Below, piece after piece: positions 1-8,744 of a stretch of DNA of 64,000 nucleotides. Made by a program: the position numbers and the translations under genes. This DNA is from Rhizobium tibeticum (lineage in GTDB: Bacteria > Pseudomonadota > Alphaproteobacteria > Rhizobiales > Rhizobiaceae), in assembly GCF_900110205.1 (NCBI RefSeq), contig NZ_FOCV01000004.1, positions 1 through 64,000 on the forward strand. Reading direction: 5' to 3'. The notes beneath the pieces were generated by a model, which did no database searches, was not told the origin of the DNA, and was given only the letters and a program-made list of their open reading frames with translations. The number at the start of each line of letters is the position of its first letter. The first letter of the stretch is position 1.

Positions 1-2
1 AT

Positions 3-284
3 ATGGGGGCTTACCTCGGCTTGGTACCCAGACGCTATCAATCCGGCGAGATCGACTATTCCGGCTCCATCTCCAAATGCGGCGACAAGCGTGTGCGCAC
101 ACTGCTCTACGAGGCCGCTAACGTCATGCTGACGCGCTGGAAGCAGCCGCTCAAGCTGAAGGATTGGGCGTTGGCTATCGCTCGGCGCTCGACCATGCGC
201 AAGGCCCGAGTCGCGCTTGCTCGGCGCCTCGCGATCATCATGCATGCCATGCTGCGCAATGGCACCACATTCAAACCGGCCTGA
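3..284 (+). CDS. IS110-family transposase, C-terminal part (cut by window edge)
   Basis: The frame is open from the window edge and encodes about 93 residues of the C-terminal Transposase_20-type region of IS110-family DEDD recombinases: GAYLGLVPRRYQSG, then the CGDKRVRTLLYEAAN segment that holds the family's conserved region around the catalytic serine side, then KLKDWALAIARRSTMRKA. It stops at 282-284. The N-terminal DEDD half lies outside the window, so completeness cannot be judged. A second, much shorter copy of the same C-terminus is present at 59.75-59.9 kb on the other strand with matching 3' flank. Family assignment is confident; activity is unknown. Confidence 0.85.
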   Translation: MGAYLGLVPRRYQSGEIDYSGSISKCGDKRVRTLLYEAANVMLTRWKQPLKLKDWALAIARRSTMRKARVALARRLAIIMHAMLRNGTTFKPA

Positions 285-516
285 CGATCAGCAGACAGAA
301 GGCCGAAACGAGCCCCCGAGCGGGAGCGCCCCAGGGAGGGAGTGGTAGACGGCGCCGATTCTGTAGCATGCGGCCATTCAATGGCTGGCTGCGATTTCAA
401 CCAAGCCGCTTCACACCCAGCCGACCCCATCGAGTGCCTCGAGCACGTAGAGAACACAGGCATCCTGAAAGGCCTCAATTTCGCTCAAAGCGGAGCTCTC
501 GTACTTGACCAATTAG
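285..516 (+). mobile_element. Non-coding 3' end of the IS110/IS1111-type element
   Basis: After the transposase stop there are about 230 bases with no convincing gene. They align with the flank of the relic at 59361-59752 (opposite strand): blocks such as CCCAGGGAGGGA, GGCGCCGAT.CTGTAGCATG and GAGCACGTAGAGAA are shared, the middle is divergent, and both end in TTGACC.ATTAGAGAAC. The shared end sets the probable right boundary near 516. Long non-coding right ends are typical of the IS1111 group, where they encode the guide (seek/bridge) RNA. That RNA is inferred here, not shown. Confidence 0.6.
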
Positions 517-620
517 AGAACGATATCGGCAAAGCTGTCCTTGGTGACATCTTGGTGACGAGAGTAAATTGCGACTGTGATCTCAAAGATCGCGCCGCGC
601 TTTGGGCTTGGCCCGCTCAT

Positions 621-1421
621 CTATTTCGCTTTCTTGGCCACCGCGGCTGGGGGCGCAACGAGCGCGAATTCCTTCATTTCATCAGGGGAAAGATAGTAGA
701 GCCTGTCGGGCGGGGTCTCCATGGCGTGGATCCAGAGCCCCGGTTTGATTCCCATTTCGTCGAGATGGCGGGTCACGTCGGCGGTGGTGCGTTGTGCTTC
801 CGACATGGCAAGTTCGGGCGAAAGCTTCTCCTTGGTGCCGTTGAAAACCTGATGCACGCCGAGAACGGCATCCTTGTCCGCCGTGCGCACGACGCCGCCT
901 GCCATGACGATCGGGCAGGAGGAAACGCAAAGCGCGCCGCCGGCAACGCTGGTCGCTATCTTGCGTTCGCGGATGAGCTTAGAGATCGCCAGCGCGTCGC
1001 CGACCGATCCCCCCGGCGAGTCGAGCGAGACTGTTTTGACATATTCGCCACGGGTTTCGATCTCGGTCTGGAAGCGTGTGGCCGCACCCACCTCGATCGT
1101 GCCTTGTGCGAGCAGCACGCCGCCTGGCTGCAGATCGAAGCGGATCGCCTTCTTCAGGAGCGCTGGGTCGGTCTTCACCTCGACCGGCGCGCCCTGTGGT
1201 TTGCCTTCCGTCAGTGCCGGCGGCAGCACGGGCGGGGCGTTCGGCATCATCGGATCGAAGGCTGGAATATCCGGACTGGCAGAGCTGATTTCATGCCAGT
1301 CGATGACTACGAAGACCGCGGCCGCGGCGAGGAGGGCATGGAAGGCATGACGCATCAGCGTGCCGTCATCGGCAGAAAGCACGTAGTCCTTCAACCGTTG
1401 CCCCGCCGTTTCCAGTCTCAT
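621..1421 (-). CDS. ClpP-like membrane-anchored or periplasmic serine protease homologue
   Basis: A 266-residue protein with an N-terminal membrane anchor (about residues 25-42, HALLAAAAVFVVIDW), a proline-rich linker and a crotonase/ClpP-fold domain. SLDSPGGSVGDA (about residues 133-144) matches the oxyanion-hole glycine loop, and CVSSCPIVMAGG carries the serine expected at the catalytic position. It resembles the COG3904-type predicted periplasmic proteins. Its ATG overlaps the end of the upstream membrane coiled-coil gene by four bases, so the two are almost certainly co-transcribed and may act together in the envelope. Substrate is unknown; the family call is good, proteolytic activity is inferred. 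Confidence 0.75.
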   Translation of the reverse strand: MRLETAGQRLKDYVLSADDGTLMRHAFHALLAAAAVFVVIDWHEISSASPDIPAFDPMMPNAPPVLPPALTEGKPQGAPVEVKTDPALLKKAIRFDLQPGGVLLAQGTIEVGAATRFQTEIETRGEYVKTVSLDSPGGSVGDALAISKLIRERKIATSVAGGALCVSSCPIVMAGGVVRTADKDAVLGVHQVFNGTKEKLSPELAMSEAQRTTADVTRHLDEMGIKPGLWIHAMETPPDRLYYLSPDEMKEFALVAPPAAVAKKAK

Positions 1422-2719
1422 GCCGGCGGCCCTTTGCGTGGTCCCTTGCCGGAAAGATCGAAGCTCGCAATGTTCGACTGATCGGCCGCTTCGGTGCGCT
1501 CCGCGGCATCCATGGCGGCTTCGATGTCGACGCCATGCCGCTGGATTTCACGTCGCACTTCCAGCGCCTGCAGAAGCTCGGCCGCAGTGATCCGTTCGGC
1601 AAAGGGCAAGCGCTGCTCCTGGCGGCGCAGCGTCGAATGGACGATCGACAGCATGAAGATCAGCACCGCAGGCAGGATATCGATCGAGATGGCTCCGGCC
1701 CAGCTTGGGATGAAATCACCGGCATAGCGCAGCACGGCTTCCGCAGAGGAGAGCGGCACGAAACGGCGCTCGGCCACCGGTTTGCGCTCGAGGATCTGGT
1801 CGGCCGCCTGCGATAGTACCTTGGATTGCGCGGCGACAGACGATCGAATCGTTTCCATGACCTGATCCTGCCTTGTGGCAAGGTCGGCCTCGCGTCCATC
1901 CGCCACCGGGGCGATGAAGCCGAGCGACAGGTCCTCCGCCGCGCGCTTCACCGACGGCGCTATCGACGTCTGCTCCAGCGAGGTGATGACACCGGAAAGC
2001 CCAACGACTTCGGCCGAGAATTGATCGGCGCGCGGGTTGATCGCACCCGGCGCGGAAACCAGCGTGCGCATGGTCTCGAGATGCTTCCGCCCCTCGTCGA
2101 ACAGTGTCGTCACGCGCTCGCGTGACGCGTTGATGCCATTCTCCAGCTCGGTCAGCTGCGAGGCCATCTGCGACAGAAGCTGGACGACGCTGCCGGCCCC
2201 GGTCGTTCCGGTCAGCGCGCCCGTCTCCCGCTCCTGGTCGGCAAGGCGCTGGAATCGTTCCTGTGTGCGCTGGATGTCGGGAAGTAGGCTTTGCGCGGCG
2301 AGTGCATTCTGGTGTGCCTGGTCGAGATCAGCCGTGTAGTCCTCCAGCGTTTCGGCCAGATGCTGTTCGAGCGCCGCCGAGCCCGCCAGTGCGGCCGCGT
2401 TCAGCCAGCTCGACATGGCGATGATCATCGCGCAGCCGAGTGCCATGACGCCGAGCATCGCGGTGCGTCCGGCCGTCCCCGTCACATGCGGATAGAAGCG
2501 AGCCATGTAGGTCCAGAAGGCGTAGATCGCCACCGAAACGGCGCTGGAATAGATGAGCGCTGCGAAGAAGACTGCCGTTGCCGAGCCGTCGAGGATGCTT
2601 CGCACCCCAAGGTAGGTGTAAACGCCGGAGGCGAGCGCCAGGATCGCGAACGCGAAACGGGTCATGGTCTCGACGGCTTCGACGCCGTCCTGCAAGCGAT
2701 GCGATGTGCCGAGCGCCAT
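1418..2719 (-). CDS. Membrane protein with long periplasmic coiled coil, unknown function
   Basis: A 433-residue protein. Three hydrophobic segments sit near the N-terminus (about residues 19-40, 45-70 and 88-112), followed by a long Glu/Gln/Ala-rich helical region (about 115-320) predicted to be coiled coil, one more membrane segment (IDILPAVLIFMLSIVHS) and a charged C-terminal tail. No named domain was recognised. The stop overlaps the start of the ClpP-like gene (ATGA), so it is the first gene of a two-gene operon. A scaffold or partner role for the protease is a guess based only on this coupling. Confidence 0.7.
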   Translation of the reverse strand: MALGTSHRLQDGVEAVETMTRFAFAILALASGVYTYLGVRSILDGSATAVFFAALIYSSAVSVAIYAFWTYMARFYPHVTGTAGRTAMLGVMALGCAMIIAMSSWLNAAALAGSAALEQHLAETLEDYTADLDQAHQNALAAQSLLPDIQRTQERFQRLADQERETGALTGTTGAGSVVQLLSQMASQLTELENGINASRERVTTLFDEGRKHLETMRTLVSAPGAINPRADQFSAEVVGLSGVITSLEQTSIAPSVKRAAEDLSLGFIAPVADGREADLATRQDQVMETIRSSVAAQSKVLSQAADQILERKPVAERRFVPLSSAEAVLRYAGDFIPSWAGAISIDILPAVLIFMLSIVHSTLRRQEQRLPFAERITAAELLQALEVRREIQRHGVDIEAAMDAAERTEAADQSNIASFDLSGKGPRKGPPA

Positions 2720-2823
2720 AGTCTCCTCCGGGCTAGCCCCTTAAGAAACCACTACAATACAGGCAAAAGCAAGGTTTGGCATCGGGCAGGCCGACGGCGC
2801 CAAATCTGATCTCGTTCGGCCGC

Positions 2824-3291
2824 TTATTCGGCCGGCGTAATGTGAGCAGATTTAGTGTCGAAACCCGCTCCGCGCAGCGACTTCTGCGAGATGTCGATCA
2901 TCGGCGTGAAGCTCGCAGCCCGCATGCCGACCTCGTCGCGCTCATCGAGGGTAGCTGCCGGCGCCATGCCGCCCGACCGCTCGCTGCGCGCGACTTCCAA
3001 CTGGCCGGTCAGGATGGCACGCTCGGCCCGCAGCTGCCGGATTTCCGACTTGGCGATCTCCAGGCTGGTGCGCAGCTGGCCGATTTCGTAGCGATGCGCG
3101 TGTCGATATCGCGACGCGGCGCATCGGCATCGCGGCGTGCGCGCAGGCTCTCGGCTTCACGCAGCTTCAGCGCGCCGCCTGCTTGCACTTGCCTTCACCT
3201 CGGTCGCGAACTCCCGCCAGGCATCGCCTGACGAGGTGTGGCCGCTCCTGCCGCTGCCAATTGTGCGTTTGTCGGTAGCAAATGCCACCAT
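2824..3291 (-). pseudogene. Small coiled-coil protein gene with two compensating frameshifts
   Basis: On the minus strand an ATG at 3291 opens MVAFATDKRTIG and runs through DAWREFATEVKAS, then hits a stop. A neighbouring frame continues with ALKLREAESLRARRDADA, and the original frame resumes with YEIGQLRTSLEIAKSEIRQL and ends in AHITPAE at 2824. First and last frames are the same (465 bases apart), so one insertion near 3170 and one deletion near 3095 would restore a protein of about 155 residues. The heptad-like helix suggests a coiled coil. The function is unknown. It could be a true pseudogene or two sequencing errors. Confidence 0.5.
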
Positions 3292-3421
3292 AGTCACACT
3301 ACTAGAAATTGAACGGCAACTTTGCTACAAAGGCAGCCTCGGGAGGCATGGAAGTTACACGCCTGGAAGTGAGCGCGGAACTCTGTGCTCCGAGGGGCGG
3401 AATGTTCGTTTGGAGGCGTCG

Positions 3422-3817
3422 ATGCATTTCACACCTTCAATAGCGTCCATGGTATCCGTCGCAGCGATATCGGTCGGCCTTTTCGCACAGAGCGATGCCC
3501 ACCAATCCGACAGCGGTTGGACATACCCCCCATCGTGCTGCACCGGTAAAGACTTCGGTGGAGACTGCCGGGCCGTACCCAGATCTCAGGTGAGGAAAGG
3601 ACCCAACGGATTCTCTGTTATCCTTCATCCGGGGGACCATCACCTGGTGACGAGAAACCAGTTGTTCCTGATCCGTTATGGAGATGAGTTACGATCTGGA
3701 GACGGTGAATTTCACATCTGCCTTCAGCCAACCGATGACCCCACTGAGGCGGATGGGATAGGACGGGGTGGACGGTATCATATGACCTGCTTTTTTGCGC
3801 CTCCTGACGGCGTTTGA
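3422..3817 (+). CDS. Small secreted Cys-rich protein, unknown function
   Basis: Starting at ATG 3422 the product is 131 residues with a signal peptide (MHFTPSIASMVSVAAISVGLFA, cleavage expected near SDA-HQ). The mature part contains WTYPPSCCTGKDFGGDC, HPGDHHLV and a C-terminal GEFHICLQP and CFFAPPDG. This arrangement of paired cysteines and PGDHH is recurrent in small exported proteins of alphaproteobacteria, but no function is known to me. The longer open frame upstream lacks a sensible start and reads through a probable promoter region. Confidence 0.6.
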   Translation: MHFTPSIASMVSVAAISVGLFAQSDAHQSDSGWTYPPSCCTGKDFGGDCRAVPRSQVRKGPNGFSVILHPGDHHLVTRNQLFLIRYGDELRSGDGEFHICLQPTDDPTEADGIGRGGRYHMTCFFAPPDGV

Positions 3818-4090
3818 TCACCAAGTGGGCTTTTGGGGACAGTTGCTGAAAATAGCGCAATTTTGCAGAAGCGGATTTTATTCCTCTCCATCCGAAAGGC
3901 CCCGGCTCCTGCTGTTGCGAAACGCGCCCATGATCAGCGATTTAGGGCCGGAAAGCCAAGTGCTTGGTAGAGGCAATTTTTCCTCTCGGCCGATCTTTTT
4001 TGATATTTCGCTGGTTGCCTCTCCATGCTTGCGCTCCTATGTTCCGCCTCACCTGCCGATTACGCAAACTATTGCCAAAGGAGACCCGCA

Positions 4091-4693
4091 ATGGCTTTCG
4101 AATTGCCCGAACTTCCCTATGACTACGAAGCGCTTCAGCCCTTTATGTCGAAGGAAACCCTGGAATTCCATCACGACAAGCACCACAAGGCCTACGTCGA
4201 CAACGGCAACAAGCTCGCGGCAGAAGCAGGCCTTTCCGACCTCTCGCTCGAAGACGTGGTGAAGAAGTCGTTCGGCACCAATGCCGGGCTCTTCAACAAT
4301 GCTGCCCAGCATTACAACCACGTCCACTTCTGGAAGTGGATGAAGAAGGGCGGCGGCGGCAACAAGCTGCCGAGCAAGCTCGAAGCTGCCATCAGTTCCG
4401 ATCTCGGCGGCTACGACAAGTTCAAGGCCGATTTCATTGCCGCAGGCACGACTCAGTTCGGGTCCGGCTGGGCATGGGTTTCCGTCAAGAACGGCAAGCT
4501 CGAAATCTCCAAGACCCCGAACGGCGAAAACCCGCTCGTACACGGCGCAACCCCGATCCTCGGCGTCGACGTATGGGAACACTCCTATTACATCGATTAC
4601 CGCAACGCGCGTCCGAAGTACCTCGAAGCCTTCGTCGACAGCCTGATCAACTGGGATTACGTCCTGGAGCGCTACGAAGCGGCTGCGAAGTAA
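4091..4693 (+). CDS. sodB: Fe/Mn superoxide dismutase
   Basis: A 200-residue cytoplasmic enzyme that dismutates superoxide to O2 and H2O2. Metal ligands are visible: His in LEFHHDKHHKAYVDN, His in AAQHYNHVHFW, and Asp/His in DVWEHSYYIDYRN. QFGSGWAWV is the family signature loop. I chose ATG 4091 (MAFELPELPYDYEAL) because AAAGGAGA lies 7 bases upstream and SodB proteins begin there; longer upstream frames lack homology. It is monocistronic, followed by a strong terminator. Iron rather than manganese is likely from the SodB-like sequence, but this cannot be decided by eye. Confidence 0.95.
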   Translation: MAFELPELPYDYEALQPFMSKETLEFHHDKHHKAYVDNGNKLAAEAGLSDLSLEDVVKKSFGTNAGLFNNAAQHYNHVHFWKWMKKGGGGNKLPSKLEAAISSDLGGYDKFKADFIAAGTTQFGSGWAWVSVKNGKLEISKTPNGENPLVHGATPILGVDVWEHSYYIDYRNARPKYLEAFVDSLINWDYVLERYEAAAK

Positions 4694-4718
4694 GCAGCTC
4701 GCAAGAACGAGATGTCAG

Positions 4719-4753
4719 CACCCGGCGCCTAGAAACGCCGGGTGTTTTCGTTT
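4719..4753 (+). terminator. Intrinsic terminator of sodB
   Basis: A perfect 9-bp stem, CACCCGGCG (4719-4727) with CGCCGGGTG (4736-4744), an 8-base loop and a T-rich tail GTTTTCGTTT follow the sodB stop by 25 bases. Confidence 0.85.
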
Positions 4754-4799
4754 CGATGACCGTCACAAGCTTGTCATGCGGCGCGCCTAAAGCGCTGCC

Positions 4800-5654
4800 A
4801 TGACATCCTTTTCCGATTTCCCAAGTCTCCGCTTCGGCATCGTCGCAGACCCGCAGTATGCCGCAAGGGCGCCGCATGTCGGGATGAACCGCCACTATGC
4901 CAAAAGCCTCGCCAAGCTCGCAGAGGCAATCGAGGTCTTCAATCGTGAGGATCTGAGCTTCGTCATCACGCTCGGCGATATCATTGACCGTGATTTCGAG
5001 AGCTTCGACGATATCCTTCCCGTCTACGATAGCCTGAGGCACGAGAATTTCTTCCTGCTCGGCAACCATGATTTTTCCGTCGCACCGGATCGATTGGTCG
5101 ATGTCGCTAAGCGTGTCGGCCTGACCTCGCCGTGCTACAGCTTCGTCCGACACGGCTGGCGGTTCATTGGCCTCAATGGCAACGAGGTCAGCACCTTTGC
5201 GCCACCGGAAGGGCATCCCTATCGAGACATCGCGGCCCGCCGCCTTGCTGAGCTCAGGGCTGCAGACGCCATCAACGCGCAGGAATGGAACGCCATGCCG
5301 AGCGAGAAGCAGTTCGCCTGGCTTTCCGACCAGATCAAGGACGCCGGCGCCACGGGCGAGCGCGTCATCGTCATGAACCATTATCCGGTCTATCCGCCGA
5401 ACGAGCACGACAGCTGGGATCGCGAGCGCATCGTCACGCTTCTGACGGCGCATGACAACGTCGCCGCCTACTTCAGCGGCCACAACCATGCAGGCAATTT
5501 CGGCACGCTCGACGGATGCCACTTCCTGAATTTCAAAGGCATGGTCGATACCGAGACCGAGAATACCTTCGCCATCGTGGAGATCTGGGCCGACCGCATG
5601 GAAGTCCGCGGCTTCGGACGCGAAGACAGCCGGACGCTGAAGCTCCGGCGCTAG
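4800..5654 (+). CDS. Calcineurin-like metallophosphoesterase (ADP-ribose/CDP-alcohol diphosphatase type)
   Basis: A 284-residue protein with all dimetal phosphoesterase motifs in order: GIVADPQY (D-x-Q variant, residues ~14-21), GDIIDRD (~60), GNHD (~82), NHYPVYPP (~183) and SGHNHAG (~222). The D-x-Q first motif and overall layout resemble the Mn-dependent ADP-ribose/CDP-alcohol diphosphatase group, so hydrolysis of nucleotide diphosphate conjugates is the best guess. No signal peptide, so cytosolic. It stands alone between the sodB terminator and a repeat-like intergenic stretch. The fold call is firm; substrate is inferred. Confidence 0.85.
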   Translation: MTSFSDFPSLRFGIVADPQYAARAPHVGMNRHYAKSLAKLAEAIEVFNREDLSFVITLGDIIDRDFESFDDILPVYDSLRHENFFLLGNHDFSVAPDRLVDVAKRVGLTSPCYSFVRHGWRFIGLNGNEVSTFAPPEGHPYRDIAARRLAELRAADAINAQEWNAMPSEKQFAWLSDQIKDAGATGERVIVMNHYPVYPPNEHDSWDRERIVTLLTAHDNVAAYFSGHNHAGNFGTLDGCHFLNFKGMVDTETENTFAIVEIWADRMEVRGFGREDSRTLKLRR

Positions 5655-5804
5655 GTCGTGATGATTTTGGTCCGAAGCCACCAACGTGTTTCACACTCCG
5701 CGTAAAAAGGGGGCAAGCCGATTGTTCCCTAGCGATCGGCAGCTTTGCGCCGTCAATGCAGCCCCATGTGAGGCGTCGCAAGGTACGTTTCGCGCCCGCT
5801 CCGG

Positions 5805-6999
5805 CTAGCCCGGTGGCACCGGCGCCGGGGTTTTCAACCGCAAGCCGAGGACCAAGGGCACGCCGGTCGCGTAAACGACGACGACCGATAGCCAGATCGC
5901 GCCGGGCCATTGTTGCCTGACGACGAAATAGAAGCTCGAGAACGCGAGCGGAGCCACAATCGAGGCCAGACTCACCGCGGACGCCAGCACGCCTTGGAAC
6001 TGGCCTTGCTGGCTCTCATCGACCTGCCGGGTCGCCAGAGACTGCAAAGCCGGCACGCCGATGCCGCCGAGGGTGAAAACCGGCATGATCGCGAAGATCA
6101 TCCAGCTCTGGGTAGCGAAGGCCATGACGATCAGAGCAATGCACGCTCCGGCGATGCCCGTCAGAATGGCTGCACGCTCGCCGAGCAGCTTCACCGCCGG
6201 CCCCGGAAGGAAAGCCTGGGCGAGGGTCTGGCAGACACCGAAGGTGCCGAGCGAGAAGGCCAGTCCAAAGCCCGTTCCACTGGAAGGTGTCGCTCCCCCA
6301 GAGGGCCCAGCAGGTGCCGTATGCCTCGCCTGTGGCGCTGAAAATCAAAAAGACGATGATGATGGGCAGCAAGCTCTTCACCGAGAACACCCAACGCAGC
6401 GGCCGAAGGGGGTTCAACGCCGACAGGTCGATTTTCTCCCGGCTGGGTGTGCGTGTCTCCGACAGGATGAAGAACGCCAGCAGGAGATTGCAGGCGTTCA
6501 GCAAGGCCGCCGCGATGAAGGGCAGTCGCAGCCAGTCATCACCAAGGGCGCCGCCGAGGACGGGGCCGATGATGAAGCCTATGCCGAACATGGCGTTGAA
6601 CAGGCCAAAGCGGCGGGCGCGCTTTTCCTCGGGGGAAATGTCGGTGATGTAGGCGCTCGCCACGGAGATGTTGGCACTCGTCAGGCCGGCGATGGCGCGG
6701 CCGAGCAGCAGCATCCAGAGATTGGGTGCAAAAGCCAGAAACAGGTAGTTGATGGCTGCGCCCCCGAGTGAAATCAGCAGCACGGGCCGACGGCCCAGCC
6801 GATCGCTGAGGGCACCGAGCACCGGCGCAAAAATAAACTGCATGACCGCGTAGAGGGCGGTCATTGTGCCGATGTAGGGCGCCACGTCTTCAGCGTGGGT
6901 GACCTCCTGCAGCAACGAGGGCAGAATCGGAAAGATGAGGCCGATGCCCACGGCATCGAGGACAATGGCGGTGAAAATAACAATGAGGGGTCTGTTCAT
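5805..6999 (-). pseudogene. TetA-like MFS drug exporter, frameshifted
   Basis: MNRPLIVIFTAIVLDAVG begins a 12-helix MFS protein close to the tetracycline exporters of the TCR/Tet group: motif A is GALSDRLGRRPVLL and IGPVLGGALG follows. Homology continues in one frame to DTFQWNGLW (about 6275) and then in another frame from FGLAFSLGTFGVCQTLAQAF through VKLLGERAAI to LRLKTPAPVPPG. Thus one base is gained or lost near 6270-6275 and the C-terminal third is out of frame. Restored length is about 398 residues, the normal size for TetA. No TetR gene lies divergently next to it, which is unusual for tetA. Confidence 0.75.
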
Positions 7000-7568
7000 A
7001 GTGCGTTCCGATCGACGCAAGCATGCAGCGCTGCTAGGCGCCAATGGCTTGCGATTGGGCCTGACGGTGCGTCAGGGGTTTTGTTCTCGTGGAAACGCTG
7101 GCCGATCCATGCTCGAAAGCGCATGGATCGCTTGTACTCGACCGCCTAGACGACATTTCGTCCACCTGTTTACTCCGCCACTGAGCGGATCAAGGGAGGC
7201 GGTCGCTTTTCGCGACGATGGCCACCTACACCAGGCGACTGTGCGCGACAAGTCCCTTTCTTGCCGATGATGAATGACTGGCAAGCGCCATAGACGTGGT
7301 CCTTGCCATAGCCGCGCCGTCAGGCCGGCGTCCTTGGCCTCGTTCTCGATCGGAAAGAGCTTGTGTCCGGCCTGGTTGCGGTCGGTCCCGCAATGCGCGA
7401 CCATGACCTGGGAGTCCCCCGGCGGCGCTAGCTGACGCGAGGTGGTACCTTTGTGCGTGAGGTTGGAGTTGCATTTGGCGGAGAGCCGCCATGTGCCGGC
7501 GGCGCCATGTCTTGCGCCAGTTGCGGTCGCTCTGGCAGAGAAAAATTGCCGCGCGATGCGATGGTGCC
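7000..7568. other. 570-bp gap with possible coding relics
   Basis: There is no intact gene. On the minus strand a protein-like stretch runs across 7480-7310 (TWRLSAKCNSNLTHKGTTS, then HCGTDRNQAGHKLFPIENEA) and seems to continue in another frame as YGKDHVYGACQSFIIGKKG. The codon choice looks natural but there is no start and no family was recognised, so this may be a decayed gene. The remainder (7000-7200) is the upstream region of the TetA-like gene. Confidence 0.3.
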
Positions 7569-8042
7569 TCAGCCACGCCGGGCGGCTTCGATCACCCCAA
7601 CGTCGATCTTCCTCATGGTCATCATTGCGTCAAAGGCACGCTTTGCTTGATCACCGCCTGCCGCCAGCGCTTCGGTCAGTACGCGCGGTGTGATCTGCCA
7701 GGACAGACCCCACTTGTCTTTGCACCAGCCGCATTCACTTTCAAGGCCGCCATTGCCGACAATGGCATTCCAGTAGCGGTCGGTTTCTTCCTGATCGTCA
7801 GTTGCGATCTGAAATGAGAAGGCTTCGTTGTGTTTGAACGCGGAACCGCCGTTCAAGCCGATACAAGGAATACCCGCGACCGTGAATTCAACAACCAACA
7901 CGTCTCCTTGCTTACCGTCCGGATAGTTTCCAGGTGCACGAATGACGGCACCCACGGCGCTGTCGGGAAAGGTTTCGGCATAGAAGCGGGCGGCAGCCTC
8001 AGCGTCTTTGTCGTACCATAGGCAGATCGTGTTCTTTGCCAT
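7569..8042 (-). CDS. PhnB-like VOC-superfamily protein
   Basis: From MAKNTICLWYDKDAEAAARF the protein is 157 residues and matches the 3-dmu-9_3-mt (PhnB-like) branch of the vicinal-oxygen-chelate fold: FYAETFPDSAVGAV near the start, GGSAFKHNEAFSFQI, CGWCKDKWGLSWQI and the closing DAMMTMRKIDV. Members are often called 3-demethylubiquinone methyltransferase-like but have no shown methyltransferase activity. I took the start at 8042 because GAAAGGA lies upstream and homology begins there; MKSERTRT at 8066 is an alternative. Function unknown. Confidence 0.85.
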   Translation of the reverse strand: MAKNTICLWYDKDAEAAARFYAETFPDSAVGAVIRAPGNYPDGKQGDVLVVEFTVAGIPCIGLNGGSAFKHNEAFSFQIATDDQEETDRYWNAIVGNGGLESECGWCKDKWGLSWQITPRVLTEALAAGGDQAKRAFDAMMTMRKIDVGVIEAARRG

Positions 8043-8217
8043 TGTGCGGGTCCTTTCGCTCTTCATTTCCCATTTCTCCCTGAAATAAGGAGCAAACCGT
8101 CTTTCTCCAGCCCATATGAGCCATTTCACGCGGCCGATTGCCAAGTGCCTCTCATGGTCGAAGGGTCCCCCTTTGGGGCCACAGTTGCGATTGGACCCGG
8201 TCGCTTTCGGTATCGCT

Positions 8218-8727
8218 CTAAGCTGCCGTTACCATCGGCAGCTCTTTGCGGTCCATGGCATCGCGCTTCGGCGGCGTGCCGAACATGCGCGAATATTCGC
8301 GGCTGAACTGTGAGGCGCTTTCGTAGCCCTCCTGATAGGCGGCAGTGGCAACGCTCGCACCGTCCGAAACCATCAGTCGCCGCGCCTCCAGCGGTCGCAG
8401 GTTCTTCTGATACTGTAGCGGTGTCATGGCGGTCATCTGCTTGAAATGCTGGTGGAAGGAGGAGGCGCTCATGCGGGCGACGGACGCAAGTTGCTCGATG
8501 CGCACGGGCTCAGCGAAATTCTCGCGCAGTAGGTGGATGGCATCGGTCATGCGGCGGGCATGGCTGCCGGGTAGCGCAAGCTGGCTGACCTCGCCTGCAT
8601 TCGGCCCCGTCAGCAGCCAATAGCAGATTTCGCGCATGATCGCCGGGTAGGGCCCGATGATTGCCTCGCTGCTCTCGGAGGACAACCGCTGGGTCAACGG
8701 CCAGCGCATCGAAGTCTCCGGCGGCAC
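8218..8727 (-). pseudogene. AraC-family regulator lacking its N-terminal domain
   Basis: 169 residues comprising the end of an AraC_N sensor domain (REICYWLLTGPNAGEVSQLA) and a full two-helix-turn-helix AraC DNA-binding domain (IEQLASVARMSASSFHQHF and the second helix SQFSREYSRMFGTPPKR). Relatives are about 290-310 residues, so roughly 120 N-terminal residues are absent. The sequence just upstream (8745-8840) is a palindromic intergenic repeat of the kind found all over rhizobial genomes, suggesting the 5' part was lost when it was replaced. DNA binding might persist, sensing should not. Confidence 0.65.
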
Positions 8728-8744
8728 ATACCTCTGACGCGCCA

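Noticed and set aside
342-1481. 379-residue plus-strand frame over 342-1481
   Set aside because: Antisense to the ClpP-like gene, which has real motifs; this frame shows only Arg/His-rich shadow composition.
4647-5684. 345-residue minus-strand frame opposite the metallophosphoesterase
   Set aside because: The plus-strand gene has all catalytic motifs; the antisense frame is a shadow.
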